Part shown: positions 1 through 7,341 of the stretch, one piece after another
Position numbering within the stretch: the first letter of the stretch is position 1
Layout of the letters: each line of letters starts with the position of its first letter
IMG/VR virus record: IMGVR_UViG_3300021181_000006
Location: 120,467-184,466 of that record
Strand: one strand, 5' to 3'
From: a virus
Length of the DNA: 64,000 nt
Notes under the pieces: model-generated
Seen by the model: only the letters and a program-made list of their open reading frames with translations
What the model was told of the DNA's origin: nothing
Databases searched by the model: none
Made by a program: the position numbers and the translations under genes

Positions 1-72
1 CAACACGAAAATGTTATTAGCTTAAAGAAATACAACGCAAAGGCCATACAGGCATGGATATCGGATCTGTAG
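1..72 (+). CDS. C-terminal end of an upstream gene (partial)
   Basis: The first forward frame is open from the window edge to a TAG at 70-72 and encodes 23 residues ending KAIQAWISDL. It overlaps the ATG of the next gene at 54, as most gene pairs here do. The start lies outside the window, so nothing can be said about function. The call rests only on the open frame and the overlap style. Confidence 0.4.
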   Translation, partial: QHENVISLKKYNAKAIQAWISDL

Positions 73-374
73 ACATAGATAAGAAATATGTCACCAATAG
101 ATCATTGAGCGAACTGATTTTCGATAATCTTGAACAGCGCACTAAGGATCAATGGAGCCTGAATCGTGATCTTGGATTACCCTATGAGGTACTCGTAGGT
201 GATGGTATATTCTTTGGAATCAATGCCAATGGATGGGTGTTAGGCGTGTCACATCCATGGGAATACAAAGGTTATTACGTGAATAATTGTCCATCAAAGA
301 ATGCGTTTATAACACAGCTTTCTGTGAGCAATGTTCGCTCTATCTATAGAAATTTATTCCCACAATTCCGGTAG
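54..374 (+). CDS. hypothetical phage protein, 106 aa
   Basis: Small soluble protein of unknown function with no signal peptide or membrane segment. Residues around LGLPYEVLVGDGIFFGI resemble LNLPYKVYIIDN in the 146-residue protein at 5056-5496, and more weakly LGLKVSLYIQLG in the protein at 4611-5078. These may be distant members of one family; this comparison is by eye. The ATG at 54 has a weak AAAGG about 10 bases upstream and overlaps the end of the previous open frame. Confidence 0.6.
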   Translation: MDIGSVDIDKKYVTNRSLSELIFDNLEQRTKDQWSLNRDLGLPYEVLVGDGIFFGINANGWVLGVSHPWEYKGYYVNNCPSKNAFITQLSVSNVRSIYRNLFPQFR

Positions 375-600
375 AAGGTTAATGCCCTGGGAAGTGGAGC
401 TTAAGAATCTGAAGGTTTCCAGTCCAGCCAGAACGATAATTGATATAAGTATATATCTATATGCACTAGCAATGCATATATATCTATATGAAGGTCATCC
501 CATCTTTCGCAGCTGGTGGTAGTGATGCTAACATATTTTGACGCTTATGCTTTACCTTTAAATATTCTGCCGAGAGATTCAGATGGGCGAGAACACTCGT
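375..600 (+). other. gene-poor stretch with two doubtful mini-ORFs
   Basis: No convincing gene lies between the stop at 374 and the hairpin at 601. Two short frames follow one another: 382-522 (46 codons, with VSSPARTIIDIS, reminiscent of the SPxRTIxD box of AbiEi-type antitoxins, probably chance) and 525-602 (25 codons). Neither has a good ribosome binding site. A 14-base direct repeat lies inside (450-463 and 477-490). Confidence 0.35.
450..490 (+). repeat. 14-base direct repeat, TATATATCTATATG x2
   Basis: Identical copies at 450-463 and 477-490 are separated by 13 bases. The repeat resembles the TATAATATCTATACA start region seen at 5694 and 54443, so it may be a duplicated promoter-like element. 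It could also be simple AT-rich sequence. Confidence 0.45.
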
Positions 601-651
601 AAAGAGTTGCACTCTTTCAGTATTGGTATATATAAAATCATGTATATACAC
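601..651 (+). promoter_or_regulatory. hairpin followed by promoter-like GGTATATATAAAATC
   Basis: A 7-bp hairpin (AAAGAGT / ACTCTTT, 601-617) is followed by GGTATATATAAAATC and a TATACAC about 10 bases later. This is the same order, hairpin then GGTATA box then TACAC, found repeatedly at 40.9-45.0 kb. It would start a transcript reading into the structured gene-free region to the right. Confidence 0.5.
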
Positions 652-1118
652 GATCAAACTGATAGTAGCTTTTCATTGCTACACTCGTGTAGCAATGGTT
701 TTCTAGAGTTAGTTTCTGGCTTGTCTCATACATCCAGAAGTCACTAGAATAACAATAGACATTAAATTCTATACCCGCAAGGGAGAGCCACGAGAACGTC
801 GCATCGTGGTTAGTATGAGCGTGGCTCGGTTCAGTGGGGTCATGGTTTATCAAAGCTTTCCATACGGTTTAACTGAGATCGTATGGCGCAAACTTACCTT
901 CCTGTCGGTGGTGAGCGATAGAGTCCCTTGGTGGTGATCCCATTAAGAATTCTCACAGTTGCAGGGTATATGGATGTCTAGGCTCCTTGGAGTTCCGACC
1001 ACACACATATATCTGAGTGACCAGACAGGAATTTTTTCCCGCTGCTTTCCGTAGGCAGGCTCAACGGGTTGTGGGGAGTATCTCGGTGAGCGAGATACTC
1101 CCCAATACGGAGTTTTTT
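645..1118 (+). ncRNA. candidate large structured non-coding RNA (~470 nt)
   Basis: No coding frame on this strand fits the stretch, yet it is full of helices: a 10-bp hairpin with CTCG loop (674-683/688-697); nested TTCTAG/CTAGAA (701-706/744-749) and TTCTGG/CCAGAA (714-719/734-739); GAGCCACG/CGTGGCTC (785-792/820-827); CCATACG/CGTATGG (860-866/880-886); nested CCCG/CGGG and CTGC/GCAG (1038-1068). It starts after a promoter-like box and ends in a 13-bp hairpin with a T-run. I do not recognise it as tmRNA, RNase P or 6S RNA. Large ornate phage RNAs such as ROOL and GOLLD are known, but I cannot match this to them. The helices are seen directly; the RNA is inferred. Confidence 0.5.
1073..1118 (+). 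terminator. terminator: 13-bp perfect hairpin plus T-run
   Basis: GGGGAGTATCTCG (1073-1085) pairs perfectly with 1091-1103 across a 5-base loop. A T-run (1113-1118) follows nine bases later and runs straight into AGGTATAAAA. It would end the candidate RNA on its left and resembles the terminator-promoter units at 40.9-45.0 kb, although the hairpin-to-T spacing is longer here. Confidence 0.6.
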
Positions 1119-1130
1119 AGGTATAAAATA
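1113..1130 (+). promoter_or_regulatory. promoter-like TTTTTTAGGTATAAAATA
   Basis: The box matches the recurring TTTTAGGTATAAG element immediately after a terminator hairpin. It touches the ATG at 1131. If it acts as a -10 element, transcription would start inside the first codons of that gene, so the real start could lie downstream or translation may use read-through RNA. Confidence 0.5.
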
Positions 1131-1478
1131 ATGAGAACGATCACGCAGTTTGTTAATATCCTTTGGGATGAATTTTACGTTCCATATACTATGGGAATAT
1201 CGAGTGTTACTATTTTTCCTCATTACGTGCATCAACCATTGATGTGTGGGTTTGCATTCAATAACTCATTACTTCCTCATAAAAGTATAAAATCATATGT
1301 CACTCGTTGTGAGATTCGATTTGGACACAATGGGTGGGGATCTATCTGCTATGACTTTCAAACATTTATCCATAGTGTAGAAAATCACGAATACATCAAC
1401 TCACACCTAGCACGGATGAGAGCCTATGTTAAAAAACACCATGCCGAGCTATGTTCCAACCAAGGAAAGGATAGCTAA
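1131..1478 (+). CDS. hypothetical phage protein, 115 aa
   Basis: Protein of unknown function beginning MRTITQFVNILWDEFY. The frame extends upstream to 1017, but that part crosses the terminator hairpin and T-run, so the ATG at 1131 is the more likely start. There is no clear ribosome binding site before it. It is rich in aromatic and His residues, with no membrane segment. It overlaps the next gene by about 53 bases. It is the first gene of an overlapping run of small + strand genes. Confidence 0.55.
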   Translation: MRTITQFVNILWDEFYVPYTMGISSVTIFPHYVHQPLMCGFAFNNSLLPHKSIKSYVTRCEIRFGHNGWGSICYDFQTFIHSVENHEYINSHLARMRAYVKKHHAELCSNQGKDS

Positions 1479-1845
1479 AAATATACTCGATCAGTTATTC
1501 CGAGAGTTCGGAGTGCAGATTGTTATGCGCATTGCCTTTGAGTGTATGCTCAAACCAGGAGTGAGATTTTACTATGAAAGTTATCCATACGATGATCGTA
1601 ACGAATTCTGTTATCGGTTAGACTTTCAACTGGATGGTCGAGCTGGTATCGTAAAGCATCGATGGATGCCTATTGGCATGACGAAGAAAGCACTGCTGAA
1701 ATCAATGGTCGGCTTTCTCAACACACGCCATGGCGATGAGTTCTTCATGGACATGCTCTCATTACCAGAGATATATACACAGTTGGATAAATATGGTTAC
1801 AACTGGTTCACTATCACGGATCGGATACGTGATGAAAGACTTTAA
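1426..1845 (+). CDS. hypothetical phage protein, 139 aa
   Basis: Unrecognised protein. A central part (FECMLKPGVRFYYESYPYDD) and a basic/aromatic composition resemble other small genes of this cluster. A later ATG at 1441 is possible; neither start has a strong ribosome binding site. It overlaps genes on both sides, indicating translational coupling in one operon. Confidence 0.55.
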   Translation: MLKNTMPSYVPTKERIAKNILDQLFREFGVQIVMRIAFECMLKPGVRFYYESYPYDDRNEFCYRLDFQLDGRAGIVKHRWMPIGMTKKALLKSMVGFLNTRHGDEFFMDMLSLPEIYTQLDKYGYNWFTITDRIRDERL

Positions 1846-2176
1846 TGCTAGCGAAAAACGAGATATCCATACGATAAACACTATCGTTGATTCATTTTGT
1901 AATGAATATGCGATACAAATAAATATGAATATTCCGTGTGATCGGGAGATGATCGGCAATGTGATATTTGGTTATGATGGCCTCGTACTCTATTGCAGCA
2001 GCCCATCTGATATACGTCTCTGCAGCGCAGAGTATAAAGAAGTATTTAAGACACAGATTTTTTTTATGAAAAAATATGAAACCATTAGACATATGATAAA
2101 TATATACAGGATGCTGTACACACTCAACCTAGAAAGACCTTATGACATCCGACGACCATCTGAAACAATGCATTGA
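1832..2176 (+). CDS. hypothetical phage protein, 114 aa
   Basis: The frame is open from 1730, but the ATG at 1832 (MKDFNASEKRD) lies just before the stop of the previous gene, the usual arrangement here. The protein contains INMNIPCDREM, echoing the MNIT/MNIP sequence seen in several neighbours. Function is unknown. It overlaps the next gene by 35 bases. Confidence 0.55.
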   Translation: MKDFNASEKRDIHTINTIVDSFCNEYAIQINMNIPCDREMIGNVIFGYDGLVLYCSSPSDIRLCSAEYKEVFKTQIFFMKKYETIRHMINIYRMLYTLNLERPYDIRRPSETMH

Positions 2177-2501
2177 TGATTTAATCGAGGATATCAAGAA
2201 TAATCCTAATGGATGGCAGATGATCAGCAATAATACCACCTTATATAATGTTCACGAAAGTATAACAATATCCTGGAACTCTCATTGGTTCAGAAAGTTC
2301 TATAATCAACGTATTGAGATTGAGGATACGCATCTGAACGCAACATCATATACCATACCAAAATCCATATTCATACCGATGTATGCAGCTATCCAGTCAT
2401 GGAAAATACAGGAGGAAGATAAACAGCGTATAAGAAATATGAATATGTTAATAGATCGTACTGCGGGATTAAAAATCAAGTCTGAGATGAACATTACATG
2501 A
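2142..2501 (+). CDS. tandem paralogue 1 of 4, KxxMNIT-tail protein, 119 aa
   Basis: First of four consecutive related proteins. It begins TSDDHLKQCIDDLIEDIKNNPNGWQ, has a central W-containing beta-like part (SWNSHWFRKF) and ends TAGLKIKSEMNIT. The family N-terminus (H-x-x-x-C-x-x-x-I-I-x-N) is shared with the next two. The gene ends in ATGA, overlapping the next start by 4 bases. Function is unknown; no membrane segment or known motif is visible. Confidence 0.7.
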   Translation: MTSDDHLKQCIDDLIEDIKNNPNGWQMISNNTTLYNVHESITISWNSHWFRKFYNQRIEIEDTHLNATSYTIPKSIFIPMYAAIQSWKIQEEDKQRIRNMNMLIDRTAGLKIKSEMNIT

Positions 2502-2896
2502 CGAGCATACGTACCACATCAGATGAACATATAAAACGATGCATTGAACAGATTATAGAGAATATAAATCATTTTCCAAATAACTGGAAACAAAAGGTAG
2601 ATAGTGATGATGAACATCATCTGAAAACATTAGATGATATGTTAGGCCTTCGTTGGTATCCACGTAAAGCAGGATGGTTTAATAAGAGTACCACAGAACG
2701 ATGGAGACTCTCTTATAGAGATCATGATTTTAATCATCATAGCTATGATCTGAAGAGTATCTATTGGAAGGATCTTGAAGCCATTATAAAGAAATGGATG
2801 GAAACACATGAAGACAGTGAACTGGTAAAACGTATGGAACATCTCATAGAAACAACTGCAGCACTAAAAATTAAAGCAGAGATGAACATTACATGA
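2498..2896 (+). CDS. tandem paralogue 2 of 4, KxxMNIT-tail protein, 132 aa
   Basis: Clearly homologous to its neighbours: TSDEHIKRCIEQIIENINHFPNNW at the start, a D-x-E-H-H-L-K element, then a conserved end ALKIKAEMNIT. It is closest to the next protein, so the pair probably arose by recent duplication. ATGA overlaps at both ends point to coupled translation. Function is unknown. Confidence 0.7.
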   Translation: MTSIRTTSDEHIKRCIEQIIENINHFPNNWKQKVDSDDEHHLKTLDDMLGLRWYPRKAGWFNKSTTERWRLSYRDHDFNHHSYDLKSIYWKDLEAIIKKWMETHEDSELVKRMEHLIETTAALKIKAEMNIT

Positions 2897-3282
2897 AAAA
2901 ATGCACTATGACCCCTGATGAACATATCATGCGATGCGTAAACCAGATTATCGATAATCTGAATCAATTTCCAAAATACTGGGACATACGTATTGATAAT
3001 GATAAAGAACATCACCTCAAGTCTAAAGATGGTAAAATGCGTTTGCACTGGTATCCATCTTGGTTCAGAAAATCAAAAACCTGTAAGTGGAGGCTATCCT
3101 ATATAGGTCGTGGGATGGATGAGCACACGTATATACTAACGAAGAGGTTCTGGAAACCATTAGCGGATGCATCTAAGGCTTGGATGAAAAATCATGAGGA
3201 TGAGTTCCTTATTGCACATATGGAAGAACTCATTGATCATACGGCAGGATTAAAAATAAAAGCAGAAATGAATATTACATGA
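2893..3282 (+). CDS. tandem paralogue 3 of 4, KxxMNIT-tail protein, 129 aa
   Basis: It shares with paralogue 2 the start (TPDEHIMRCVNQIIDNLNQFP), the central KEHHLKSKDG and LHWYPSWFRKS elements, and the end TAGLKIKAEMNIT. There is no recognisable domain. The 4-base ATGA overlap with the following gene is kept. Confidence 0.7.
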   Translation: MKKCTMTPDEHIMRCVNQIIDNLNQFPKYWDIRIDNDKEHHLKSKDGKMRLHWYPSWFRKSKTCKWRLSYIGRGMDEHTYILTKRFWKPLADASKAWMKNHEDEFLIAHMEELIDHTAGLKIKAEMNIT

Positions 3283-3635
3283 AGCATGTCTGTGGTGTTG
3301 AGACGATCATGAATATAGCTAATAATATGAGATCACATCCAGATCATTGGAAGTACAATGAGCGTGATGATGATATTACTGTATATAATAAAAATGAGCA
3401 GTTTACTATCAGGTATGAGAAGCATTGGTATGGATATATCGATAAAAGATTAGAATTTAGAGATAATTCAGGCCAGTATAGGGTTATGCTCGGTAGAGTT
3501 GCATTTAAACCATTAATTTCTGCGATACGCTTTATGCAGGATTGGCATGAGAATAAGCAGAGTCGTGATATAGCAGAAAGGGTGTTATTAGCTACTCGTG
3601 ATCTCACGATCAAATCTGATATGAATATCACATGA
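3279..3635 (+). CDS. tandem paralogue 4 of 4, KxxMNIT-tail protein, 118 aa
   Basis: The most diverged member. The N-terminus is changed (MKHVCGVETIMNIANNM), but it keeps the W-centred middle (IRYEKHWYGYIDKR) and a tail TRDLTIKSDMNIT. It ends in ATGA shared with the next gene. Function is unknown. Confidence 0.68.
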   Translation: MKHVCGVETIMNIANNMRSHPDHWKYNERDDDITVYNKNEQFTIRYEKHWYGYIDKRLEFRDNSGQYRVMLGRVAFKPLISAIRFMQDWHENKQSRDIAERVLLATRDLTIKSDMNIT

Positions 3636-4015
3636 GAAAACTCCCTCAGATAGATAACTATACCTATCTTCTTCCTATTCGTGAGAAAACTCTCATGGAG
3701 TATCGTGATAAGCTCGCCATAGCTGTATTTGCTGATAATATCATCGAGATCGAGATGGGTATAGATTTAGATTACTATATTAATAAGAAACTCTTGTTTT
3801 CTAAACGCGGCGATAAAGGTATGCTCAGCACTCCACATGGAGGAATTGAGTTTAACTTTGATATCAACGAGTTTAAGAAAGCATTGATGATCTATTATGT
3901 ATTCAGTAAAGATTATCCAGGATGCCGTATCAAACGTCAAAGAACACGCAGGTTTCGCATCTTTCTACGAAAAATACGAAACCTATTCTTTGGGTATAAG
4001 AGGAATACTCACTAA
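3632..4015 (+). CDS. hypothetical protein with basic C-terminus, 127 aa
   Basis: Starts in the ATGA overlap after the four-paralogue array. The last 30 residues are strongly basic (RIKRQRTRRFRIFLRKIR), suggesting nucleic-acid or membrane-surface binding; this is inference from composition only. No known family is recognised. Confidence 0.6.
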   Translation: MRKLPQIDNYTYLLPIREKTLMEYRDKLAIAVFADNIIEIEMGIDLDYYINKKLLFSKRGDKGMLSTPHGGIEFNFDINEFKKALMIYYVFSKDYPGCRIKRQRTRRFRIFLRKIRNLFFGYKRNTH

Positions 4016-4029
4016 CAAGGATTCTTCTT

Positions 4030-4293
4030 ATGCCAACGACGGATAGGATTCGTAAGTCTCTGCTCGCTGAAAAGCAGCCTCCTCGTGTCTATTATGAACC
4101 AACAAAAGAGAAGGCGAATCAAAAATCAACTCAGTTTTTTAAAAATGCCAAGAAGGTTCCTACGGTTGAAACAGCTGCAGAAGCGATGGCTATCTTACGT
4201 ACAGGATCTTCGGTGATTCTCTGTAACCAAGATATATACGATCTCTTCTCAGGTGAAGACCGTGAGCACCATTTGAACCGATGGGATTTATAA
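4030..4293 (+). CDS. hypothetical phage protein, 87 aa
   Basis: Preceded by an AAGGA ribosome binding site 9 bases before ATG. It is a basic N-terminal half (KQPPRVYYEPTKEKANQK) followed by an alpha-helical part. The TAA stop overlaps the promoter-like TTTATAATCTATACAC. Function is unknown. Confidence 0.6.
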   Translation: MPTTDRIRKSLLAEKQPPRVYYEPTKEKANQKSTQFFKNAKKVPTVETAAEAMAILRTGSSVILCNQDIYDLFSGEDREHHLNRWDL

Positions 4294-4325
4294 TCTATAC
4301 ACGAAAGTAGGCTCGGCCTACTTTA
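4285..4325 (+). promoter_or_regulatory. promoter-like TATAATCTATACAC plus immediate hairpin
   Basis: TATAAT overlaps the stop codon of the previous gene. CTATACAC follows, then a hairpin GTAGGC-TCG-GCCTAC with TTTATTAGC behind it, all before the AGGA/ATG of the gene at 4339. A start followed at once by a terminator-like stem would be an attenuator layout. Read another way, the hairpin only ends the upstream operon. Confidence 0.45.
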
Positions 4326-4338
4326 TTAGCTAGGATAT

Positions 4339-4614
4339 ATGGATATCAAAGACATCGATACCTTAATCGATTATATTGTCGGTAAAGAAATACGTTTACT
4401 GATGAATCTTGAACAAAAAGCTACTGTTACTATTAAAGATAGTACCTATTCATTACTGGAAGATACGGGTAGATTTACACTCTATATGACGTGTAATAGT
4501 CGTACTCATTGTCTGTATAGCGGAGGTACATTCAATCAGATGATTGATACGCTCAAAACAGAGTCATTCAGACAATCTATTATTACCAATACTAAGATCT
4601 ATTCCAGAAAATGA
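4339..4614 (+). CDS. hypothetical phage protein, 91 aa
   Basis: Good AGGA ribosome binding site 7 bases before ATG. It is a small mixed alpha/beta protein with no recognised domain. It is the first gene after the promoter/hairpin at 4285-4325. It overlaps the next gene by 4 bases (ATGA), opening a new overlapping gene run to about 6.8 kb. Confidence 0.6.
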   Translation: MDIKDIDTLIDYIVGKEIRLLMNLEQKATVTIKDSTYSLLEDTGRFTLYMTCNSRTHCLYSGGTFNQMIDTLKTESFRQSIITNTKIYSRK

Positions 4615-5078
4615 GCACTATCTATGATCTCGTCCAAAATCATATGCAAATCCAGCACTATCTTGGGCTAAAAGTATCTCTCTATATTCAACTCGGGTGT
4701 GATTATTTTCTTATACGTAATGAAAGCGCAGATCTATTCGCGTTTATAAAAATTACGTATTCGATAAGAAAATATGAAGGCCATAAAATATTACTGTTGA
4801 CCGGTAAATATGCATGGTATACCAGTCATCTCAAGAACATCGATCTCTATATCAAAGGTCATGCACCATGCAGTATTGTGCATCAAAACGATATGTGCTT
4901 AGATTTTGTACATCGTGTAATACCGAACATACAAAAGGTATCGCATCTCCACTCTGCTGTCCCATTTAATTTCTATGGATATCCATGTGAATCTCTATTT
5001 GTGGCAGTCCACGCCGATAGTGGATATACAGCTATACATATGGTAGATATGACCAATGACATACCTGCAAAACCGTGA
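4611..5078 (+). CDS. hypothetical phage protein, 155 aa
   Basis: Unrecognised. The start region HMQIQHYLGLKVSLYIQLGCDYFLI aligns loosely with the proteins at 54-374 and 5056-5496, suggesting divergent relatives of one small family. His/Cys residues are scattered, without a clear metal-binding spacing. It overlaps the next gene by 23 bases. Confidence 0.6.
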   Translation: MSTIYDLVQNHMQIQHYLGLKVSLYIQLGCDYFLIRNESADLFAFIKITYSIRKYEGHKILLLTGKYAWYTSHLKNIDLYIKGHAPCSIVHQNDMCLDFVHRVIPNIQKVSHLHSAVPFNFYGYPCESLFVAVHADSGYTAIHMVDMTNDIPAKP

Positions 5079-5496
5079 TGTATTTGAGATGCATAAACAT
5101 CTCAATTTACCATATAAAGTATATATTATCGACAATTCTTCAGTACATAGCGTCGAAATACGCGGTGACTTATATGTACTGAGTGTCTATAGCCATGAAA
5201 TCAACAAAACGGTAGATGGCCAGATTGAGATCATCGTTCATCAAATATTTCATAGTAGTCATCATGAACTCGCTCAGTATTGCCATATTTTTATTGGCAG
5301 CCATGCTACTGATAATATACATGATATCTATACCTTCTTCGTGAGGAAACATATACCAGAAGCGGTCTGTATATGGCATGATTTTTACAAAAAGGACTGT
5401 AATCCTTCTAACTTCCAACATACGTCTAGAACGAGGTGTGTTCTCAACATACCAGGTTATCGTATGAATATACTAGTCATAGGGCATATAACATGA
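5056..5496 (+). CDS. hypothetical phage protein, 146 aa
   Basis: Starts within the previous gene. The N-terminus HKHLNLPYKVYIIDNSS resembles the 106-residue protein at the window start. It ends RMNILVIGHIT, close to the MNIT ending of the tandem paralogues, and its last codons overlap the next ATG. Function is unknown. Confidence 0.6.
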   Translation: MTYLQNRDVFEMHKHLNLPYKVYIIDNSSVHSVEIRGDLYVLSVYSHEINKTVDGQIEIIVHQIFHSSHHELAQYCHIFIGSHATDNIHDIYTFFVRKHIPEAVCIWHDFYKKDCNPSNFQHTSRTRCVLNIPGYRMNILVIGHIT

Positions 5497-5696
5497 GCAT
5501 TAAACGCGATATGAACATCCCATTGGTATGGGTCTGTGTTGAATGTGGCAAGAAAGCACGCGCTACATCGGAGCACGGACCCATGACATTTACCTCTACT
5601 TTCCATAATGGCATCTGTGATTGCTGTAGTAAGCCAAAAGCAGTATGCCCAGTACGTGATTTTGGATATCCAAGCTTCGATAAAGTTCAGGTATAA
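5493..5696 (+). CDS. small zinc-ribbon protein, 67 aa
   Basis: Start chosen at the ATGA overlap (MSIKRDMNIPLVWVC). Two cysteine pairs, CVEC and CDCC about 28 residues apart, fit a small zinc ribbon. IKRDMNIP resembles the IKSDMNIT tail of the paralogue array. It is probably a nucleic-acid or protein-interaction module; the role is unknown. Confidence 0.6.
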   Translation: MSIKRDMNIPLVWVCVECGKKARATSEHGPMTFTSTFHNGICDCCSKPKAVCPVRDFGYPSFDKVQV

Positions 5697-5706
5697 TATC
5701 TATACA
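5688..5706 (+). promoter_or_regulatory. promoter-like GGTATAATATCTATAC abutting an ATG
   Basis: A near-perfect TATAAT with the local GG prefix. With normal spacing transcription would begin at or within a few bases of the ATG at 5706, giving a leaderless or nearly leaderless message. The same TATAATATCTATACA string stands before the gene at 54523. Confidence 0.5.
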
Positions 5707-6128
5707 TGAACGTAATCGATCTACCATCTCCTTTTACGAAAAAAGAAGATGATCTGTATACCTGCCTCGGTATAGAGCGGGAAAGATTTTTCCTAGTGTG
5801 GCCGTATGGATATCTGATATCACGAGCTACGAGTTTTGATCCGATCCTCCAGACTGATACGCTAGAATATACCATCACTCGTATTCTAGGAATTAGAGAC
5901 TATAAGTCTTATTTCAACTTAGTGATGAATAGAGTTTTGGATAGCGAACAGAAACTCTTGTCAGAACAGTTCCTGCATCCAACGGAAAGATTCAGAGAGT
6001 TCATTGACAGTTCTGAATTTTATAATTATTGCATAATATATCCACGTAAATCATACCTCGATGTCTACTCTGACGATATGAGCGATAAAGATGTAGGCAT
6101 GACACTTAAAATAAGATTTCCAACATGA
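5706..6128 (+). CDS. hypothetical phage protein, 140 aa
   Basis: Unrecognised acidic protein. The ATG lies directly behind a promoter-like box, and no ribosome binding site is visible, so leaderless translation is possible. It ends in ATGA overlapping the helix-turn-helix gene and is therefore probably co-transcribed with it. Confidence 0.6.
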   Translation: MNVIDLPSPFTKKEDDLYTCLGIERERFFLVWPYGYLISRATSFDPILQTDTLEYTITRILGIRDYKSYFNLVMNRVLDSEQKLLSEQFLHPTERFREFIDSSEFYNYCIIYPRKSYLDVYSDDMSDKDVGMTLKIRFPT

Positions 6129-6826
6129 AAACCATTCACGAAGTCAGTACGGAACTCCATATGGAGATCAGCGATCTTGGATCGTTGATCTCCAATGGTC
6201 GTATAGCTCGACCTACCAGAGCCAATAACCAATGGTTGTTCTCTGAAGACAATATTAAAGAAATCAGAAGCATCGCTCCAGATCTTCTTCCTTCCTATCA
6301 ACGTTTATTCCGTCAGAAAGCCTTCTGGGCTCATAAAGTGGATGGCGTGACCATCCATCCCACAGTGATTGCTCTGGCACGAGCAGCCTGTGAAAATAGT
6401 ACTCTCTTTGAGAATAATAAAACTATTCTTGTCAGGGACTATCCAGACCAGTTCGTTGCTTACGCGAGAAGCGTGAATCCTGCTGACATCAGCGTCGAAG
6501 AGCGACGTGTCTTTAGGGCTATCCAGCTTGCCTGTGAAGGAGCTGTTGAATTTAATAACGCTTTAGGGCTTGTTCATGAAGATAAGCTCATTTCTACCCA
6601 TCAACTCGCTGTACTCTGTGGCACGCATGATAGTACCATCCGTAATTTGTGGAAAGAGCGTCGCGTAGCCCCTACTACCATGTCTCAATCCAATGCTCTG
6701 CTCTGGCGTGTTGACAACACACTTATTACTGCTATAAAGCGATTCCTTGCACGCGAAGGAGATCTACCTCCCCAGCAATTTAGTGCACGGAAGGATATCG
6801 TTCATTTTCACATCGAATCAACCTGA
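6125..6826 (+). CDS. DNA-binding protein with two helix-turn-helix domains, 233 aa
   Basis: Residues 2-45 (TIHEVSTELHMEISDLGSLI, then an R-rich wing and W-L-F-S) look like an excisionase/MerR-type winged helix. Residues about 155-210 repeat the pattern (LISTHQLAVLCGTHDSTIRN, then KERRVAPTT and LLWRVD). The middle is helical. This suggests a dimer-like single-chain DNA binder, probably a transcription regulator. Target sites are not evident. It overlaps the previous gene by 4 bases. Confidence 0.65.
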   Translation: MKTIHEVSTELHMEISDLGSLISNGRIARPTRANNQWLFSEDNIKEIRSIAPDLLPSYQRLFRQKAFWAHKVDGVTIHPTVIALARAACENSTLFENNKTILVRDYPDQFVAYARSVNPADISVEERRVFRAIQLACEGAVEFNNALGLVHEDKLISTHQLAVLCGTHDSTIRNLWKERRVAPTTMSQSNALLWRVDNTLITAIKRFLAREGDLPPQQFSARKDIVHFHIEST

Positions 6827-6837
6827 AGGAGTCAACT

Positions 6838-7341
6838 ATGACCACCCCACTCGTTAAGTATGTTTATCATAATATGATCACTGGCCATAATCTGGCCTAT
6901 GGCTTTACCGTTCCAGACGACAAGTCTAAAGGCGGAACAATCGCTGTTGGTTTCGCTTTTGGTTCGCCAAAAGACTCTTTCAGCCGTAAAAAGGCGAGAG
7001 CTATTATCGCTTCTTTCATGGTATCTCGTCCTATTGTCCTGGTGCAGCAACCTGGCCGTCACATCCTGGATGTTATTGGTGACTACATCAATAGCATTGA
7101 TTTCCACCAGATCATGCCTCCATCATGGCAGGGTAAGTTCAAGGGCGGATTACGTCAGCGCAAGGTCATTGTTCTGACTGAGGTCAGTGAGGGTTATCCC
7201 CGTGTCGATGGATCGGCACAGCGTCTCATGGAATGGCCTATTACCGATGTTCCTATCCGTATCCATCGTGATGACTGGGTAGCTGCTACCAAGGTAGACG
7301 CTGCTGGCAATGTCATTCCAGAGGCGGTAGCATCGCAATGA
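6838..7341 (+). CDS. hypothetical phage protein, 167 aa
   Basis: Strong AAGGAG ribosome binding site and more G+C-rich codon choice than its left neighbours, suggesting good expression. No domain recognised; the middle (GKFKGGLRQRKVIVLTEVSEGYPRV) is basic. It overlaps the next ATG by 4 bases. Function is unknown. Confidence 0.65.
   Translation: MTTPLVKYVYHNMITGHNLAYGFTVPDDKSKGGTIAVGFAFGSPKDSFSRKKARAIIASFMVSRPIVLVQQPGRHILDVIGDYINSIDFHQIMPPSWQGKFKGGLRQRKVIVLTEVSEGYPRVDGSAQRLMEWPITDVPIRIHRDDWVAATKVDAAGNVIPEAVASQ

Noticed and set aside
382-522. SPARTIID-containing mini-frame as an AbiEi antitoxin remnant
   Set aside because: Only about eight residues match, there is no further homology and no toxin partner; probably chance.
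645-1118. The structured region as tmRNA, RNase P RNA or 6S RNA
   Set aside because: No tRNA-like ends with CCA, no tag reading frame and no conserved RNase P core were seen.
978-1235. Leftward 85-codon frame and another at 638-853
   Set aside because: They cross the terminator hairpin and the structured region, have no ribosome site, and look random.
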